NCBI GenBank assembly: GCA_963668495.1
Contig: OY764545.1
Location: forward strand, 868,001-932,000
Reading direction: 5' to 3'
Origin: Oleispirillum sp963668495
GTDB lineage: Bacteria > Pseudomonadota > Alphaproteobacteria > Rhodospirillales > Rhodospirillaceae
Length of the DNA stretch: 64,000 nucleotides
In this document: positions 7,854 through 17,900 of the stretch, in pieces
Position numbering within the stretch: the first letter of the stretch is position 1
How the letters are laid out: each line of letters begins with the position of its first letter
The notes under the pieces: model-generated
What the model was told of the DNA's origin: nothing
The model's input: the letters and a program-made list of their open reading frames with translations, nothing else
The model's database searches: none
Translations under genes and position numbers: made by a program

Positions 7854-8858
7854 ATGACGTCTGTACCGTCCGCAACTTACGATGTTGTTGCAATTGGCAA
7901 TGCCATTGTCGATGTTTTGGCGCACTCCGATGATGCTTTTCTGGAAGCTCACGGCATGACCAAAGGTACGATGGCTTTGATCGATGCGCAACAGGCGGAC
8001 GATCTTTATCAGGCCATGGGGACCAGTGTGGAGTGTTCGGGCGGTGCTGCTGCGAATACTGCGGCGGTGATTGCATCACTGGGCGGCAAGCCGGCTTTCA
8101 TCGGTAAAATCCGTGATGATATTCTGGGAACGGTTTTCTCCCACGACATTAAGGCCAGTGGCGTTGCATTCGCATCCAAACCTGCTGACAACGGCACATC
8201 GACGGCTCGGTGTTTGGTTTTGGTCACTGAAGACGCCCAACGCACCATGAATACTTACCTTGGCGCATGTCGTGAACTGACCGAAGCTGACGTAGACCCG
8301 GCATTGGTCGCAGATTGTCAGGTGGTTTATCTGGAAGGGTATCTGTGGGATGCCCCGGAAGCCAAAAAAGCCATGATCAAGGCATGTAAAGCGGCAAAAG
8401 CCGCCGGTCGCAAGGTTGCCATGTCTTTGTCCGACCCGTTCTGTGTTCATCGTCATCGTGAAGAATTTCAGGATTTGGTGAAAAACCAGATTGACATTCT
8501 GTTTGCGAACGAAGAAGAAGCCATAGCGCTTTTTGAATCCGAGACACTGGATCAGGCTCTGGCCGAAATTCACAAACACGTTCATTTGGCTGCGGTGACC
8601 CGTGGCAAGGACGGCTGTGTTGTGGTTGCGGAAACCGAAACCTTCCGGGTTGCGGTACAGGACGTGGCCCGTGTTGTTGATACGACCGGGGCTGGGGATG
8701 CCTTTGCCGCCGGTTTCCTGCGTGGCTATACACAGGGCTTGCCATTGCAGTCCTGCGGTGTTCTTGGCAATGCCGCTGCCGGCAGGATTATCAGCCATTT
8801 TGGGGCGCGCCCCGAACGTCCGTTAACGGACCTTTATATGCAAGTTGCCGCCGAATAA
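7854..8858 (+). CDS. Adenosine kinase-like PfkB carbohydrate kinase
   Basis: A ribokinase-fold sugar or nucleoside kinase of 334 aa, close to the alphaproteobacterial adenosine kinase type that phosphorylates adenosine to AMP. The N-terminal AIGNAIVDVLA, the substrate region CSGGAAANTAAVIASLGG, and the C-terminal PfkB signature DTTGAGDAFAAGFLRG with the catalytic Asp are present. ATG 7854 is chosen because GGAG sits 7 nt upstream at 7843-7846; an in-frame start at 7797 overlaps the promoter. Substrate is inferred from overall similarity. Confidence 0.88.
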   Translation: MTSVPSATYDVVAIGNAIVDVLAHSDDAFLEAHGMTKGTMALIDAQQADDLYQAMGTSVECSGGAAANTAAVIASLGGKPAFIGKIRDDILGTVFSHDIKASGVAFASKPADNGTSTARCLVLVTEDAQRTMNTYLGACRELTEADVDPALVADCQVVYLEGYLWDAPEAKKAMIKACKAAKAAGRKVAMSLSDPFCVHRHREEFQDLVKNQIDILFANEEEAIALFESETLDQALAEIHKHVHLAAVTRGKDGCVVVAETETFRVAVQDVARVVDTTGAGDAFAAGFLRGYTQGLPLQSCGVLGNAAAGRIISHFGARPERPLTDLYMQVAAE

Positions 8859-8902
8859 ACCCGGCTGCCTTGCAGTAACTTTTGACGACAGGAAACACAC
8901 AT

Positions 8903-10726
8903 ATGCAGCGTCGCAATATCGCGATCATTGCTCACGTTGACCATGGGAAAACCACGCTGGTCGATAACCTTTTGAAACAAAGCGGGACTTTCCGTGAAAA
9001 CCAATCCGTGGCGGAACGGGCCATGGATTCAAGTGATCTGGAACGCGAGCGCGGCATTACAATTCTGGCAAAATGTACGTCAGTTCTGTGGAATGATACC
9101 CGCATCAACATCGTCGACACCCCCGGACACGCCGATTTTGGCGGCGAAGTCGAACGGATTCTCAGCATGGTGGACGGCGTTGTCCTGCTGGTGGACGCTG
9201 CTGAAGGCCCGATGCCGCAAACCAAATTCGTGTTGAGCAAGGCTTTGAAACTTGGCCTGCGTCCGATTGTGGTGGTGAATAAGGTTGACCGTGGTGATGC
9301 ACGCCCTGACGAAGTGCATGATGAAGTGTTCGACCTGTTTGCGGCATTGGATGCCAACGAAGAACAACTGGACTTCCCCATGCTGTATGCGGTGGGTCGT
9401 GACGGTTGGGCGGCGAAAACGCTGGATGATCCGCGGGAAGATCTGCAGCCGCTGTTTGAACTGATTGTGGCCCATGTGCCGGAACCGCAGTCGGATGTGT
9501 CCTCTTCCTTCCGTATGTTGGCAACAACATTGGAAGCCGATCCCTACCTTGGTCGTATTCTGACCGGGCGGGTAGAATCCGGTAAAGTGACCCGCAATAT
9601 GGCGATCAAGGCCCTGAACCGTCAGGGTGAGTTTATTGAAAACGGTCGTGCCAGCCAGTTGTTGGCCTTTCGTGGCCTGGAACGGGTGGCGGTTGATGAA
9701 GCCGAAGCCGGTGATATCATTGCCATTGCCGGCCTGACCGAAGCAACCGTGGCAGATACCCTGTGTGCGCCGGACGTGACGGAAGCTCTGGAAGCCAATC
9801 CGATTGATCCGCCGACCTTGGTTATGACGTTCTCTGTTAACGACTCGCCGCTGGCTGGGCGTGATGGCACCAAGTTGACCGGTCGTATGATTGGTGCACG
9901 ACTGGAACGTGAAGCAGAAGGCAACGTGGCCTTGACTGTGAATGCGTCGCCTGACCTTGATGCGTTTGAAGTCGGCGGTCGTGGCGAACTGCAATTGGGT
10001 GTTTTGATTGAAACCATGCGCCGCGAAGGGTTCGAAATGTCGGTCAGCCGTCCGCGCGTGGTCTTTGGCACCGATGAAAAGGGTCACAAAACCGAGCCGT
10101 TTGAAGAAGTTGTCGTCGACGTGGACGAAGAATATTCCGGCACGGTGGTGGAAAAAATGTCCCTGCGTAAGGCGGAAATGACCGAAATGCGCCCCAGTGG
10201 TGGTGGCAAAATGCGGTTGACCTTCTTGGCTCCGTCCCGTGGCTTGATCGGGTATCACTCTGAATTCATGACGGATACACGCGGTACCGGCATCATGAAC
10301 CGCCTGTTCCATAGCTATGGTCCGTTCAAAGGCGCGATTGAAGGTCGTCGTAACGGGGTTCTGATCTCTAACGGTCAGGGCAGCAGCGTGCCGTATGCGT
10401 TGTTCAACCTTGAAGAACGTGGCCCACTGTTCATCACCAGTAACGTGGACGTGTATGAAGGCATGATCATCGGTGAACATTCCCGTGGTCAGGATTTGGC
10501 AGTGAACCCGCTGAAAGCGAAACAGCTGACCAACGTTCGGGCATCCGGTAAGGATGATGCCGTGGTGCTGACACCGCCGCGTAGAATCGCCCTTGAAGAG
10601 GCTTTGTCCTACATTCAGGACGATGAACGGGTGGAAGTCACGCCGAACTTTATTCGTTTGCGGAAGGCAATCTTGGACCCGCACGAACGGAAAAAAGCGT
10701 TGCGCGCCAGTAAAAATGAGGCATAA
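8903..10726 (+). CDS. typA: Ribosome-associated GTPase TypA/BipA
   Basis: Translational GTPase of 607 aa that binds the ribosome and is needed for ribosome assembly and stress or cold adaptation. G1 is AHVDHGKTTL, G3 DTPGHADF, G4 NKVD, and the switch region contains RERGITI. Domain II and the EF-G-like domains III and V follow, with the TypA-specific C-terminal region ending LRKAILDPHERKK. ATG 8903 is preferred over an in-frame TTG at 8882 because an AGGAAA element lies about 7-12 nt upstream and the protein then begins directly at the G-domain. It is followed 10 nt later by the AmpG-like gene. Confidence 0.97.
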   Translation: MQRRNIAIIAHVDHGKTTLVDNLLKQSGTFRENQSVAERAMDSSDLERERGITILAKCTSVLWNDTRINIVDTPGHADFGGEVERILSMVDGVVLLVDAAEGPMPQTKFVLSKALKLGLRPIVVVNKVDRGDARPDEVHDEVFDLFAALDANEEQLDFPMLYAVGRDGWAAKTLDDPREDLQPLFELIVAHVPEPQSDVSSSFRMLATTLEADPYLGRILTGRVESGKVTRNMAIKALNRQGEFIENGRASQLLAFRGLERVAVDEAEAGDIIAIAGLTEATVADTLCAPDVTEALEANPIDPPTLVMTFSVNDSPLAGRDGTKLTGRMIGARLEREAEGNVALTVNASPDLDAFEVGGRGELQLGVLIETMRREGFEMSVSRPRVVFGTDEKGHKTEPFEEVVVDVDEEYSGTVVEKMSLRKAEMTEMRPSGGGKMRLTFLAPSRGLIGYHSEFMTDTRGTGIMNRLFHSYGPFKGAIEGRRNGVLISNGQGSSVPYALFNLEERGPLFITSNVDVYEGMIIGEHSRGQDLAVNPLKAKQLTNVRASGKDDAVVLTPPRRIALEEALSYIQDDERVEVTPNFIRLRKAILDPHERKKALRASKNEA

Positions 10727-10735
10727 CGACACATC

Positions 10736-12073
10736 ATGTCGATAGCGAAACGGATATCCCGGTTGACCGCAGGTTTGCGCGTCTATGGGGATGCTCGTTT
10801 GCTGGGAATACTGTGTTTGGGGCTGGCGAGTGGATTGCCGGCCCCTTTAATTTTTGCCAATTTGTCGATCTGGTTGGCGGATGAAGGAATCAGCCGAACC
10901 TCTGTTGCCGTGTTCGGGATGGTGGCAACGCCCTATGCCGTGAATTTCCTGTGGGCTCCGGTATTTGATCATATCGCTCCGCCCGGATTGTCACGATTGG
11001 GGCAACGTCGTGGTTGGCTTTTGATTTTGATCGTGCTGTTGGCTTTTGCTCTGGTGGCGTTGGGGCAGCAAAACCCGGTTGACGATTTGCCGCTGATGGC
11101 GGTTTGCGCCGTAATTGCCGCCGCCGTTTCCGCCTCCCTTGATATTGTGGTTGATGCCTACCGCATTGAGATCATGGATGAAGCCGGGATGGGGGCTGCG
11201 TCTGCCACTGGAGTATTCGGTTGGCATATTGGCGGGTCGGTCATTGGCGGGGCGGGCGGTTTGTTGTTGGCTTCCGCGTATGGTTGGTCAGTGGCTTATG
11301 CCGTTCTGGCTGCGATTTTATTGGTTCCGTGGATTGCCGTTTTGTTGATCCGGGAACCGCAAGCCGTAGAAAAACCGTCATCGCATCAAACACCTACGCA
11401 CAACATCGGTCATGCCTTGCGGCGCGCGGTGTTCGAACCTTTGCAGCGTTTGATGGATCGCCCCATGTGGTGGCAGATTCTGGCCTTTATCATCCTGTTC
11501 AAGTTGGGAGAGGCCATGCTGGGCCGAATGAGCGGGGTGTTTTATCGCGAAATGGGGTTCGATTACGAAACCATCGCTGAGGTCGGCAAGCTCTATGGCG
11601 TCACTGCCACGTTGGTGGGTGGTATGCTGGGCGGTGGGGTTTTACGGGTTATGGGAATTGGGCGCGGGCTGTTTGTGTCCGGTGTGTTGATGGCAGCAAC
11701 CAATTTGTTGTTTGCCGGGCTCGCAGCCAATCCTGAGAAAAGCTGGTTTATCTTTGCCGTGGTCGGGGATGGTTTGACCAGTGGATTCGCGCTGGTCGCG
11801 TTTGTAGCTTTCCTCTCCCGGTTGTGTACGGCAGGGTATGCTGCAACGCAATACGCGCTTTTGGCCTCTATTGGAAACTTTGCCAGAATTCAGATGTCCG
11901 GGATTAGCGGTTGGTTGGTCGACAGTTTGGACGGCAACTGGCAAGTCTTTTTTATGATAACCGCATGTTTTGCCGTTCCGGGGCTGGTCATCCTTGCCTA
12001 TCTTCTGCTAAATACGCGGATGAACGCAGGTTATGACAATTCTGTGTTCTCCCGGACCTATAGGAAGAGATAA
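10736..12073 (+). CDS. AmpG-family MFS permease
   Basis: A 445-aa polytopic membrane protein with about 12 predicted transmembrane segments. The N-terminal pattern LASGLPAPLIFANLSIWL, then TPYAVNFLWAPVFD and LGQRRGWLL, is the AmpG/PAT signature. AmpG imports anhydromuropeptides for cell-wall recycling and beta-lactamase induction; other members of this subfamily carry unrelated substrates. Its TAA stop overlaps the ppa start as TAATG, so translation is coupled to pyrophosphatase. No ampC or ampR is nearby. Confidence 0.8.
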   Translation: MSIAKRISRLTAGLRVYGDARLLGILCLGLASGLPAPLIFANLSIWLADEGISRTSVAVFGMVATPYAVNFLWAPVFDHIAPPGLSRLGQRRGWLLILIVLLAFALVALGQQNPVDDLPLMAVCAVIAAAVSASLDIVVDAYRIEIMDEAGMGAASATGVFGWHIGGSVIGGAGGLLLASAYGWSVAYAVLAAILLVPWIAVLLIREPQAVEKPSSHQTPTHNIGHALRRAVFEPLQRLMDRPMWWQILAFIILFKLGEAMLGRMSGVFYREMGFDYETIAEVGKLYGVTATLVGGMLGGGVLRVMGIGRGLFVSGVLMAATNLLFAGLAANPEKSWFIFAVVGDGLTSGFALVAFVAFLSRLCTAGYAATQYALLASIGNFARIQMSGISGWLVDSLDGNWQVFFMITACFAVPGLVILAYLLLNTRMNAGYDNSVFSRTYRKR

Positions 12074-12606
12074 TGGATATCAATAAAATTCCGGTGGGGA
12101 TCAACCCGCCAGAAGACGTCAATGTGATCATTGAAGTCTCACGCTTGGCCGATCCGGTAAAGTATGAACTGGATAAAGACTCCGGTGCCATGTTTGTGGA
12201 CCGTTTCCTTCATACCGCCATGCACTATCCGTGCAACTACGGTTTTGTTCCTCATACGCTGTCCGACGATGGGGACCCGGTTGATATTTTGCTGCTGGGC
12301 CGTTTGCCGGTCATTCCGGGGGCTGTTGTCCGTGCGCGTCCGGTTGGCGTTTTGCGCATGGAAGACGAAGCCGGCATGGACGAGAAAGTTCTGTGCGTCC
12401 CGCATCCGAAGCTGAAATCCGTGTACTCGGATATTCAGGATATCAAGGATGTGTCCGATCATGATCTGAACCGTCTGGAACACTTCTTCGCCCATTACAA
12501 AGACCTTGAAAAAGGCAAGTGGGTGAAAATTCTGGGCTGGGAAGGTGCAGAGTCTGCCAAGTCCGTGATCGTTGAAGCAATCAAAAACTATCAGGCCAAA
12601 GACTGA
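12073..12606 (+). CDS. ppa: Inorganic pyrophosphatase (family I)
   Basis: Soluble Mg-dependent pyrophosphatase of 177 aa that removes PPi released by biosynthesis. The signature DDGDPVDILLLG contains the metal-binding aspartates, and further acidic ligands are in EDEAGMDEKVL. It overlaps the preceding AmpG-like gene by one base and is closed by a strong terminator. PPi release by the nearby ATP sulfurylase and nucleotidyltransferases would be one source of substrate, but this is general metabolism. Confidence 0.97.
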   Translation: MDINKIPVGINPPEDVNVIIEVSRLADPVKYELDKDSGAMFVDRFLHTAMHYPCNYGFVPHTLSDDGDPVDILLLGRLPVIPGAVVRARPVGVLRMEDEAGMDEKVLCVPHPKLKSVYSDIQDIKDVSDHDLNRLEHFFAHYKDLEKGKWVKILGWEGAESAKSVIVEAIKNYQAKD

Positions 12607-12623
12607 TTTGATTGTCGTTCTGT

Positions 12624-12658
12624 CAAACGCCCCGCAGGCTGGTCTTGCGGGGCGTTTG
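12624..12658 (+). terminator. Strong bidirectional hairpin between ppa and putA
   Basis: A perfect 13-bp stem, CAAACGCCCCGCA (12624-12636) with TGCGGGGCGTTTG (12646-12658), around a 9-nt loop. It lies between two convergent genes and can serve both. Confidence 0.75.
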
Positions 12659-12679
12659 CCGTTTGTGGGTGAGTCTTTT

Positions 12680-15600
12680 TCAGTCTTCGCCGAGGCTGAT
12701 CAATTGTGCATTGCCCCCGGCGGCAGCGGTGTTGATGGTTACGGTTTGCTCTAGGGCGAAGCGCAACAGGTATGCGGGACCGCCTGCTTTGGGGCCGGTT
12801 CCGGATAGGCCACAGCCACCAAAGGGCTGCATGCCGACGATGGCGCCGATCATATTGCGGTTGATATAAATATTGCCGACTTGCAGGCGAGCCTGAACCT
12901 GACGGGCTGTGGCCTCAATCCGGGAATGCAGGCCAAGGGTCAGGCCATAGCCACTGGCAGCAATATCATCCAGAACCGAATCGAAATTCTTGGCCTGCCA
13001 CCGGACAACATGAAGCACCGGACCAAAAACCTCCCGCTTTAGGTCAGATGCCTTGGACAGCTCAATAATTGTTGGGGCGATCCATGACCCGCCATGTAAG
13101 TGCGGCGTGCTGGGGATTTGTCCTTGGTACAGGACACGTCCTTCGGCTTTTGCCTCTGCGATATAGGCTGCAATATCGGTTTGGGCGGCGGCATCAATCA
13201 CCGGCCCCAGATCAGCGGCAAAATTCAGCCCATCATCCAGATGCAGGGTGTCGGCGGCTCCCTTGATCATGTCCAGCATGGTATCGGCAACATCATCTTG
13301 CAGAAACAGCAGGCGTAAGGCTGAACAGCGTTGTCCAGCAGACCGAAAGGCCGAGGTGATAACATCGTCGGTAACTTGTTCGGGCAGGGCAGTGGCATCT
13401 ACAATCATGGCATTCAGGCCCCCGGTCTCGGCAATCAATGGCACAATCGGCCCGTCTTTGGCAGCAAGTGTCCGGTTGATGTGATGGGCGGTCGCGGTGG
13501 AGCCGGTAAAGACAACGCCTGCCACTTTGGCATGCTGTAGCAGCGCGTTGCCAACAGTTCCGCCCGGTCCCGGAATGAAGTGCAAGGCCGTGACAGGGAC
13601 TCCGGCTTGGTGGGCCAACCGGACGGCATAGGCTGCGATCAATGGCGTTTGTCCGGCAGGCTTTGCCACAACCGTATTTCCCGCCGCCAACGCGGCAACC
13701 ATTTGTCCGGTAAAGATTGCTAATGGAAAATTCCATGGGGAAATGCAGACAAAAACCCCGCGCCCGCGATGAGCGTAAGTGTTGCTTTCTCCTGCCGGGC
13801 TGGGAAGGGCGGCGGGGGTTGCGAACAGACGTTCGGCTTCGACCGCGTAATAGCGGCAGAAATCCACGGCTTCACGGACTTCCGCAAGGGCGTCATCAAG
13901 GGTTTTCCCGGACTCTCGGCACAGCAATGCCATTAATTCGGCTTGCTCAGCTTCCAGCAGGTCACCGAACCGGGTCAGGATTTCTGCCCGCTTCTCTGCT
14001 GGGGTGGCGGCCCAAGCCGCAAATCCGGCAGCGGCCTGATCTACGGCGGTGGTTGCCATGTCTTCCGTGGCATTAACGACGCTGCCAACCACAGTCTCAC
14101 CATCCACAGGGGACAAGACGGATTGGACAAGATCGCAGTCCTGATCTATGCCATCAATGATGGGACCGGACTCGTAATGACAATCAAGGCAGTCGCGCAT
14201 GGCGCGGGTAAGGTCATTGCGATCTTTCGCACAGCCAAATTCCAATCCCGAAGAATTGCGGCGGCCTGTGCCAAATAAGTCCATGGGCAATGCAATCCGG
14301 GCATGGCGCACCATGCCAGAAGTGCTCATGGCGGTATCGGGTCGGGTAAGCAGTTGCGATAGGGGAACATTTGGGTCGCCGACCTGATTGACGAAAGATG
14401 AATTGGCACCGTTTTCCAATAGTCTGCGCACAAGATAGGCCAACAGATCGCGGTGCTTTCCCGCCGGGGCATAGATGCGGCACGGATAGTCACCCAATTC
14501 GCTTAAGCCATCATACAGGGCGTCGCCCATGCCATGCAGTTTCTGGAATTCGAAACCATGATCTGCATCATTGTTCCAATTTAGACGGCTGATTTCGCAA
14601 ACTTGGGCAACGGTCAGGGCATTATGGGTAGCAATTTGCGGGTAAAGTCGAGGCCGCAGTTGCATCATGCGGCGCGCACAGGCCAAAAACGAAACATCGG
14701 TTGCTGCTTTCCGTGTGAAGACTGGAAAATCTGTTAATCCGCGTTCCTGTGCCCGTTTGATCTCCGTATCCCAGTATGCGCCTTTGACCAAGCGCACCAT
14801 TAACTGCCGATCATAAGCTTCAGCCAGATCATGCACCCAATTGACCACGTGTAAGGCCCGTTTTTGATAGGCCTGTATGGCAAGGCCAAATCCATTCCAT
14901 CCCTGCAATGATTTATCTGCCAGCACTGCGGCAAAAATATCCAGTGACAATTCCAGACGGTCGGCTTCCTCTGCATCTATGGTCAGGCACAGGTCATGGG
15001 ATTTGGCGATACGCGCCAGATCAATCAATTTCGGCACCAGATCCCGGATGACTGCATCGCTGTTGCGGGCTTCATATCGGGGATGGATAGCGGATAGTTT
15101 AATGGACAATCCGGGCCGTTCGGGCAGGGTGGTCTCGGTTTGGGCCGTTTCCCCAATGCGTTTTACCGCATGTAGGTAGGAGTCATAGTGACGATCCGCG
15201 TCCGCCTGCGTGCGTGCCCCTTCGCCCAGCATGTCATAGGAATGGCGATAGCCCTTCAGGGCTTTTTCTTCTCCGCGGTCAATGGCCTTATCGATGGTTT
15301 CACCCAGAACAAATTGGTGGCCCATGATTTTCATGGCCTGCAAAGCGGCGGTGCGCACGGTGGGTTGTCCCAGTCGTTTGACCAAGCCATTCAATATTCC
15401 CGCTGGGGAATCTTCGGGCCGCAAAATTTTGGCGGTGACACCCATGGCCCATGCGGTGGCGGAAATAATCCACGCATCCGAAACGGTCTCGTGAGATTCA
15501 AATTCTGCGGCGGACAGTTTGTCGGCAATCAGCTTATCGATGGTTAAGGCATCGGGAACGCGGAGCAAGGCCTCCGCCAGTACCATCAGGGCCAGTCCTT

Positions 15601-15835
15601 CGCGGGAGGTTAGGGAAAATTCCCGCATGAATTCTTCGACGCCGAGGCTGCCGGTTTGCTCACGAACAGCCGTTATTAAATGTTCCGCAATTGAATCTAT
15701 TCTGTGGTCGGCCTCGGGCGGCAAGGATGTCAACGGAAGCAGTTCATGCAGACATTGGGCATCATCCGGGGCATAGCTGGCTCGAAATGGGGAAAACACC
15801 GGAGCCGTCGGGACCAAGGAAAACTCTGCTGACAT
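12680..15835 (-). CDS. putA: Bifunctional proline dehydrogenase/P5C dehydrogenase
   Basis: Oxidises proline to glutamate in two steps, with FAD then NAD. About 1,051 aa. The PRODH barrel shows LVKGAYWDTEIK, ATHNA and the RRLLENGANSSFVNQ helix with its paired arginines. The P5C dehydrogenase half contains CISPWNFPLAIFTG, the general-base region IAETGG and the catalytic Cys in SAGQRCSALR. There is no N-terminal ribbon-helix-helix, so this is a catalytic PutA without the DNA-binding repressor domain. ATG 15835 is chosen for GGAGG five nucleotides upstream; two earlier in-frame starts (15859, 15913) lack suitable spacing. Confidence 0.96.
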   Translation of the reverse strand: MSAEFSLVPTAPVFSPFRASYAPDDAQCLHELLPLTSLPPEADHRIDSIAEHLITAVREQTGSLGVEEFMREFSLTSREGLALMVLAEALLRVPDALTIDKLIADKLSAAEFESHETVSDAWIISATAWAMGVTAKILRPEDSPAGILNGLVKRLGQPTVRTAALQAMKIMGHQFVLGETIDKAIDRGEEKALKGYRHSYDMLGEGARTQADADRHYDSYLHAVKRIGETAQTETTLPERPGLSIKLSAIHPRYEARNSDAVIRDLVPKLIDLARIAKSHDLCLTIDAEEADRLELSLDIFAAVLADKSLQGWNGFGLAIQAYQKRALHVVNWVHDLAEAYDRQLMVRLVKGAYWDTEIKRAQERGLTDFPVFTRKAATDVSFLACARRMMQLRPRLYPQIATHNALTVAQVCEISRLNWNNDADHGFEFQKLHGMGDALYDGLSELGDYPCRIYAPAGKHRDLLAYLVRRLLENGANSSFVNQVGDPNVPLSQLLTRPDTAMSTSGMVRHARIALPMDLFGTGRRNSSGLEFGCAKDRNDLTRAMRDCLDCHYESGPIIDGIDQDCDLVQSVLSPVDGETVVGSVVNATEDMATTAVDQAAAGFAAWAATPAEKRAEILTRFGDLLEAEQAELMALLCRESGKTLDDALAEVREAVDFCRYYAVEAERLFATPAALPSPAGESNTYAHRGRGVFVCISPWNFPLAIFTGQMVAALAAGNTVVAKPAGQTPLIAAYAVRLAHQAGVPVTALHFIPGPGGTVGNALLQHAKVAGVVFTGSTATAHHINRTLAAKDGPIVPLIAETGGLNAMIVDATALPEQVTDDVITSAFRSAGQRCSALRLLFLQDDVADTMLDMIKGAADTLHLDDGLNFAADLGPVIDAAAQTDIAAYIAEAKAEGRVLYQGQIPSTPHLHGGSWIAPTIIELSKASDLKREVFGPVLHVVRWQAKNFDSVLDDIAASGYGLTLGLHSRIEATARQVQARLQVGNIYINRNMIGAIVGMQPFGGCGLSGTGPKAGGPAYLLRFALEQTVTINTAAAGGNAQLISLGED

Positions 15836-15918
15836 CGTGCCCTCCGTACTGGCTGTCATCTCTCCAGTACATATAGGGATCCTATGTTGCAGTTCGCAGG
15901 AGGGCGACGGCAAAGTTA

Positions 15919-17814
15919 TTAATTGTCAGGCGATTGATATTCCGGCACGACCGTACGCATGATCGATAACGCAGTGTCCTTATCGTTATGCAGGCAGGCG
16001 GTTTCCAGCGTATCCAGCATGGAGCGGATTTCATTCAGTTCCACCTGACGCGGGGCTGCCAACAGCACGCCCTTGGCGGCGGTTTTCAGAAGTTCTTCGT
16101 CACCGTGGAAGATTTCTTCGAATAATTTTTCACCGGGGCGCAGGCCTGTGTATTCGATTTTGATGTCTTGATCAGGTCGCAATCCGGCAAGGCGAATCAT
16201 TTGGGTTGCCAAGTCCTTGATTTTGACCGGCTTGCCCATTTCCAGAACATAAATCTTGCCCTGATGCTCGGTGGTCGTGCCTTGCGACGTCCCCATAGTT
16301 CCGGCAGCAATGATCAATTCCACCGCTTCGCGAATGGTCATGAAATAGCGCTGCATGTCTGGGTGGGTCACCGTCAATGGCCCGCCTGCGCGCAGTTGCT
16401 TTTCAAACAAAGGCACCACAGACCCTGTAGAGCCCAAAACGTTACCGAAACGAACAGTGACAAAGCGCGTGCCGTCCTGACCATGGGTCATATCCATGGA
16501 TTGACAGAAGCATTCTGCCATGCGCTTGCTGGCACCCATGACGTTGGTCGGGTTGACGGCTTTATCCGTGGAAACCATGACCATGGCCGCAACTTTGTGT
16601 GTGGTGCAGGCTTCTGCCACGATGCGTGATCCCACCGCATTGGTGCGAAGACCTTCAAGCGGGTTGGCTTCCACCAGCGGGACGTGCTTCAAGGCCGCAG
16701 CGTGAAAGACTAAGTCCGGTTGGTAACGGGAAAAAATTGCGTTGATACGATCCCGGTCACGCACATCACCGATGGCAGCATGGCGGTTGAGCGCAGGATA
16801 GCTTTGCCCGATTTCCATATCGATGCGATACAGGGCGAATTCGCTGGCTTCAACGATGGTGAGTTCTGCCGGGTCGAAACCGGCAATTTGCCGCACCAAT
16901 TCACTGCCGATACTGCCACCGCCGCCGGTGACTAGCACCTTACGCCCCTGAATGAAGCGGGACATCCCAGCCCGATCAAGGACGGTTTGCGGGCGTTGTA
17001 AAAGGTCTTCCAGCGCAACAGGTTTTAAATCGAAATTCTGATCGGCGAGGGCTTCGCGCAAATTATCCATGCGCGGCAGTCGGGACAGACCAATGCCCAG
17101 AGCCTGAGTTTCCTCGACCATGCGTCCGACAATGTCTGCATCAAAGGAGTCCTTGGTCAGGATCACCCGTTGCGGACGTTCTCCCCTGTCGGTCAGGTCT
17201 GCAATGGCAGTTTGGAAGTCATCAATGGTGCCCATAACCTTGACCGAGCGCATGCTGCGTCCGACGCGGGTTGAGGTTTCCCCCAAAATTCCCACTACCC
17301 GGTAATTGGCACTGGGATTGGTATCCATGGCCCGCAGGAACAGGTCGGTGGCGTCACTGGCCCCGATCAGCAAGACCGGAATCCGGTTGCCGCCTTGTGA
17401 CAGGGATTTTTTCAGGACGTGGCGATCTTTCAGGAACCGATAGGCAAAGCGCGGCCCGCCCAAGGCCAAAATCAGGATGCACCAAGTAATAAACGGGGTG
17501 GAGCGGGGAAAGCCTTCAAGGCGATTGTAAACAAACAAGGCAAGGGTAAAAACAATGACCAGCAAGGTCACGCCCCGAACAATGGAAATCAGATCACTGA
17601 CGGAGGCATAACGCCAGATGCCCGCGTACATGTTCTGACTCCGAAACGATACTGCGGCGATCAGGGTGAAGGCAACAATCATACCGATCAGGGTATGGGG
17701 CGCAAACTGTGTGAATGCGTCCACATCCAAGCGTACATATAAGGCAAGCGGCAAGGCCAACGCTGCCATGATTAGGTCGTGAATATAGACAATATGTTTA
17801 CGAGAGACACGCAT
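15919..17814 (-). CDS. FlaA1/CapD-type UDP-sugar 4,6-dehydratase/epimerase, membrane-bound
   Basis: A 631-aa nucleotide-sugar modifying enzyme. Four N-terminal membrane helices are followed by a CoA-binding-like region (about 150-260) and an extended SDR domain with VTGGGGSIGSELVRQ near residue 290. The active site has STDKAVNP and MGASKR, i.e. the Met-x3-Lys replacement of Tyr-x3-Lys seen in WbpM/FlaA1/CapD. These enzymes make UDP-4-keto-6-deoxy-HexNAc for QuiNAc, FucNAc or bacillosamine. ATG 17814 is preferred to a TTG at 17832. With the next two genes it forms the initiating part of the glycan locus. Confidence 0.9.
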   Translation of the reverse strand: MRVSRKHIVYIHDLIMAALALPLALYVRLDVDAFTQFAPHTLIGMIVAFTLIAAVSFRSQNMYAGIWRYASVSDLISIVRGVTLLVIVFTLALFVYNRLEGFPRSTPFITWCILILALGGPRFAYRFLKDRHVLKKSLSQGGNRIPVLLIGASDATDLFLRAMDTNPSANYRVVGILGETSTRVGRSMRSVKVMGTIDDFQTAIADLTDRGERPQRVILTKDSFDADIVGRMVEETQALGIGLSRLPRMDNLREALADQNFDLKPVALEDLLQRPQTVLDRAGMSRFIQGRKVLVTGGGGSIGSELVRQIAGFDPAELTIVEASEFALYRIDMEIGQSYPALNRHAAIGDVRDRDRINAIFSRYQPDLVFHAAALKHVPLVEANPLEGLRTNAVGSRIVAEACTTHKVAAMVMVSTDKAVNPTNVMGASKRMAECFCQSMDMTHGQDGTRFVTVRFGNVLGSTGSVVPLFEKQLRAGGPLTVTHPDMQRYFMTIREAVELIIAAGTMGTSQGTTTEHQGKIYVLEMGKPVKIKDLATQMIRLAGLRPDQDIKIEYTGLRPGEKLFEEIFHGDEELLKTAAKGVLLAAPRQVELNEIRSMLDTLETACLHNDKDTALSIMRTVVPEYQSPDN

Positions 17815-17900
17815 ACCCGCGACTGGCCCCAATTCAAATCCACACTGGCGCAGACCTTACACCCATACGGTTGGGGCGAAAAGCAAAAGCCGCCGTTAGT

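Noticed and set aside
8076..8798. 240-codon frame antisense to adenosine kinase
   Set aside because: Shadow of a conserved gene; no family motifs and no plausible start signals.
9080..10732. 550-codon open frame antisense to typA
   Set aside because: It is the mirror of a well-conserved GTPase gene with strong codon bias; its translation is rich in His, Phe and Gln without any domain, and it has no separate ribosome-binding site.
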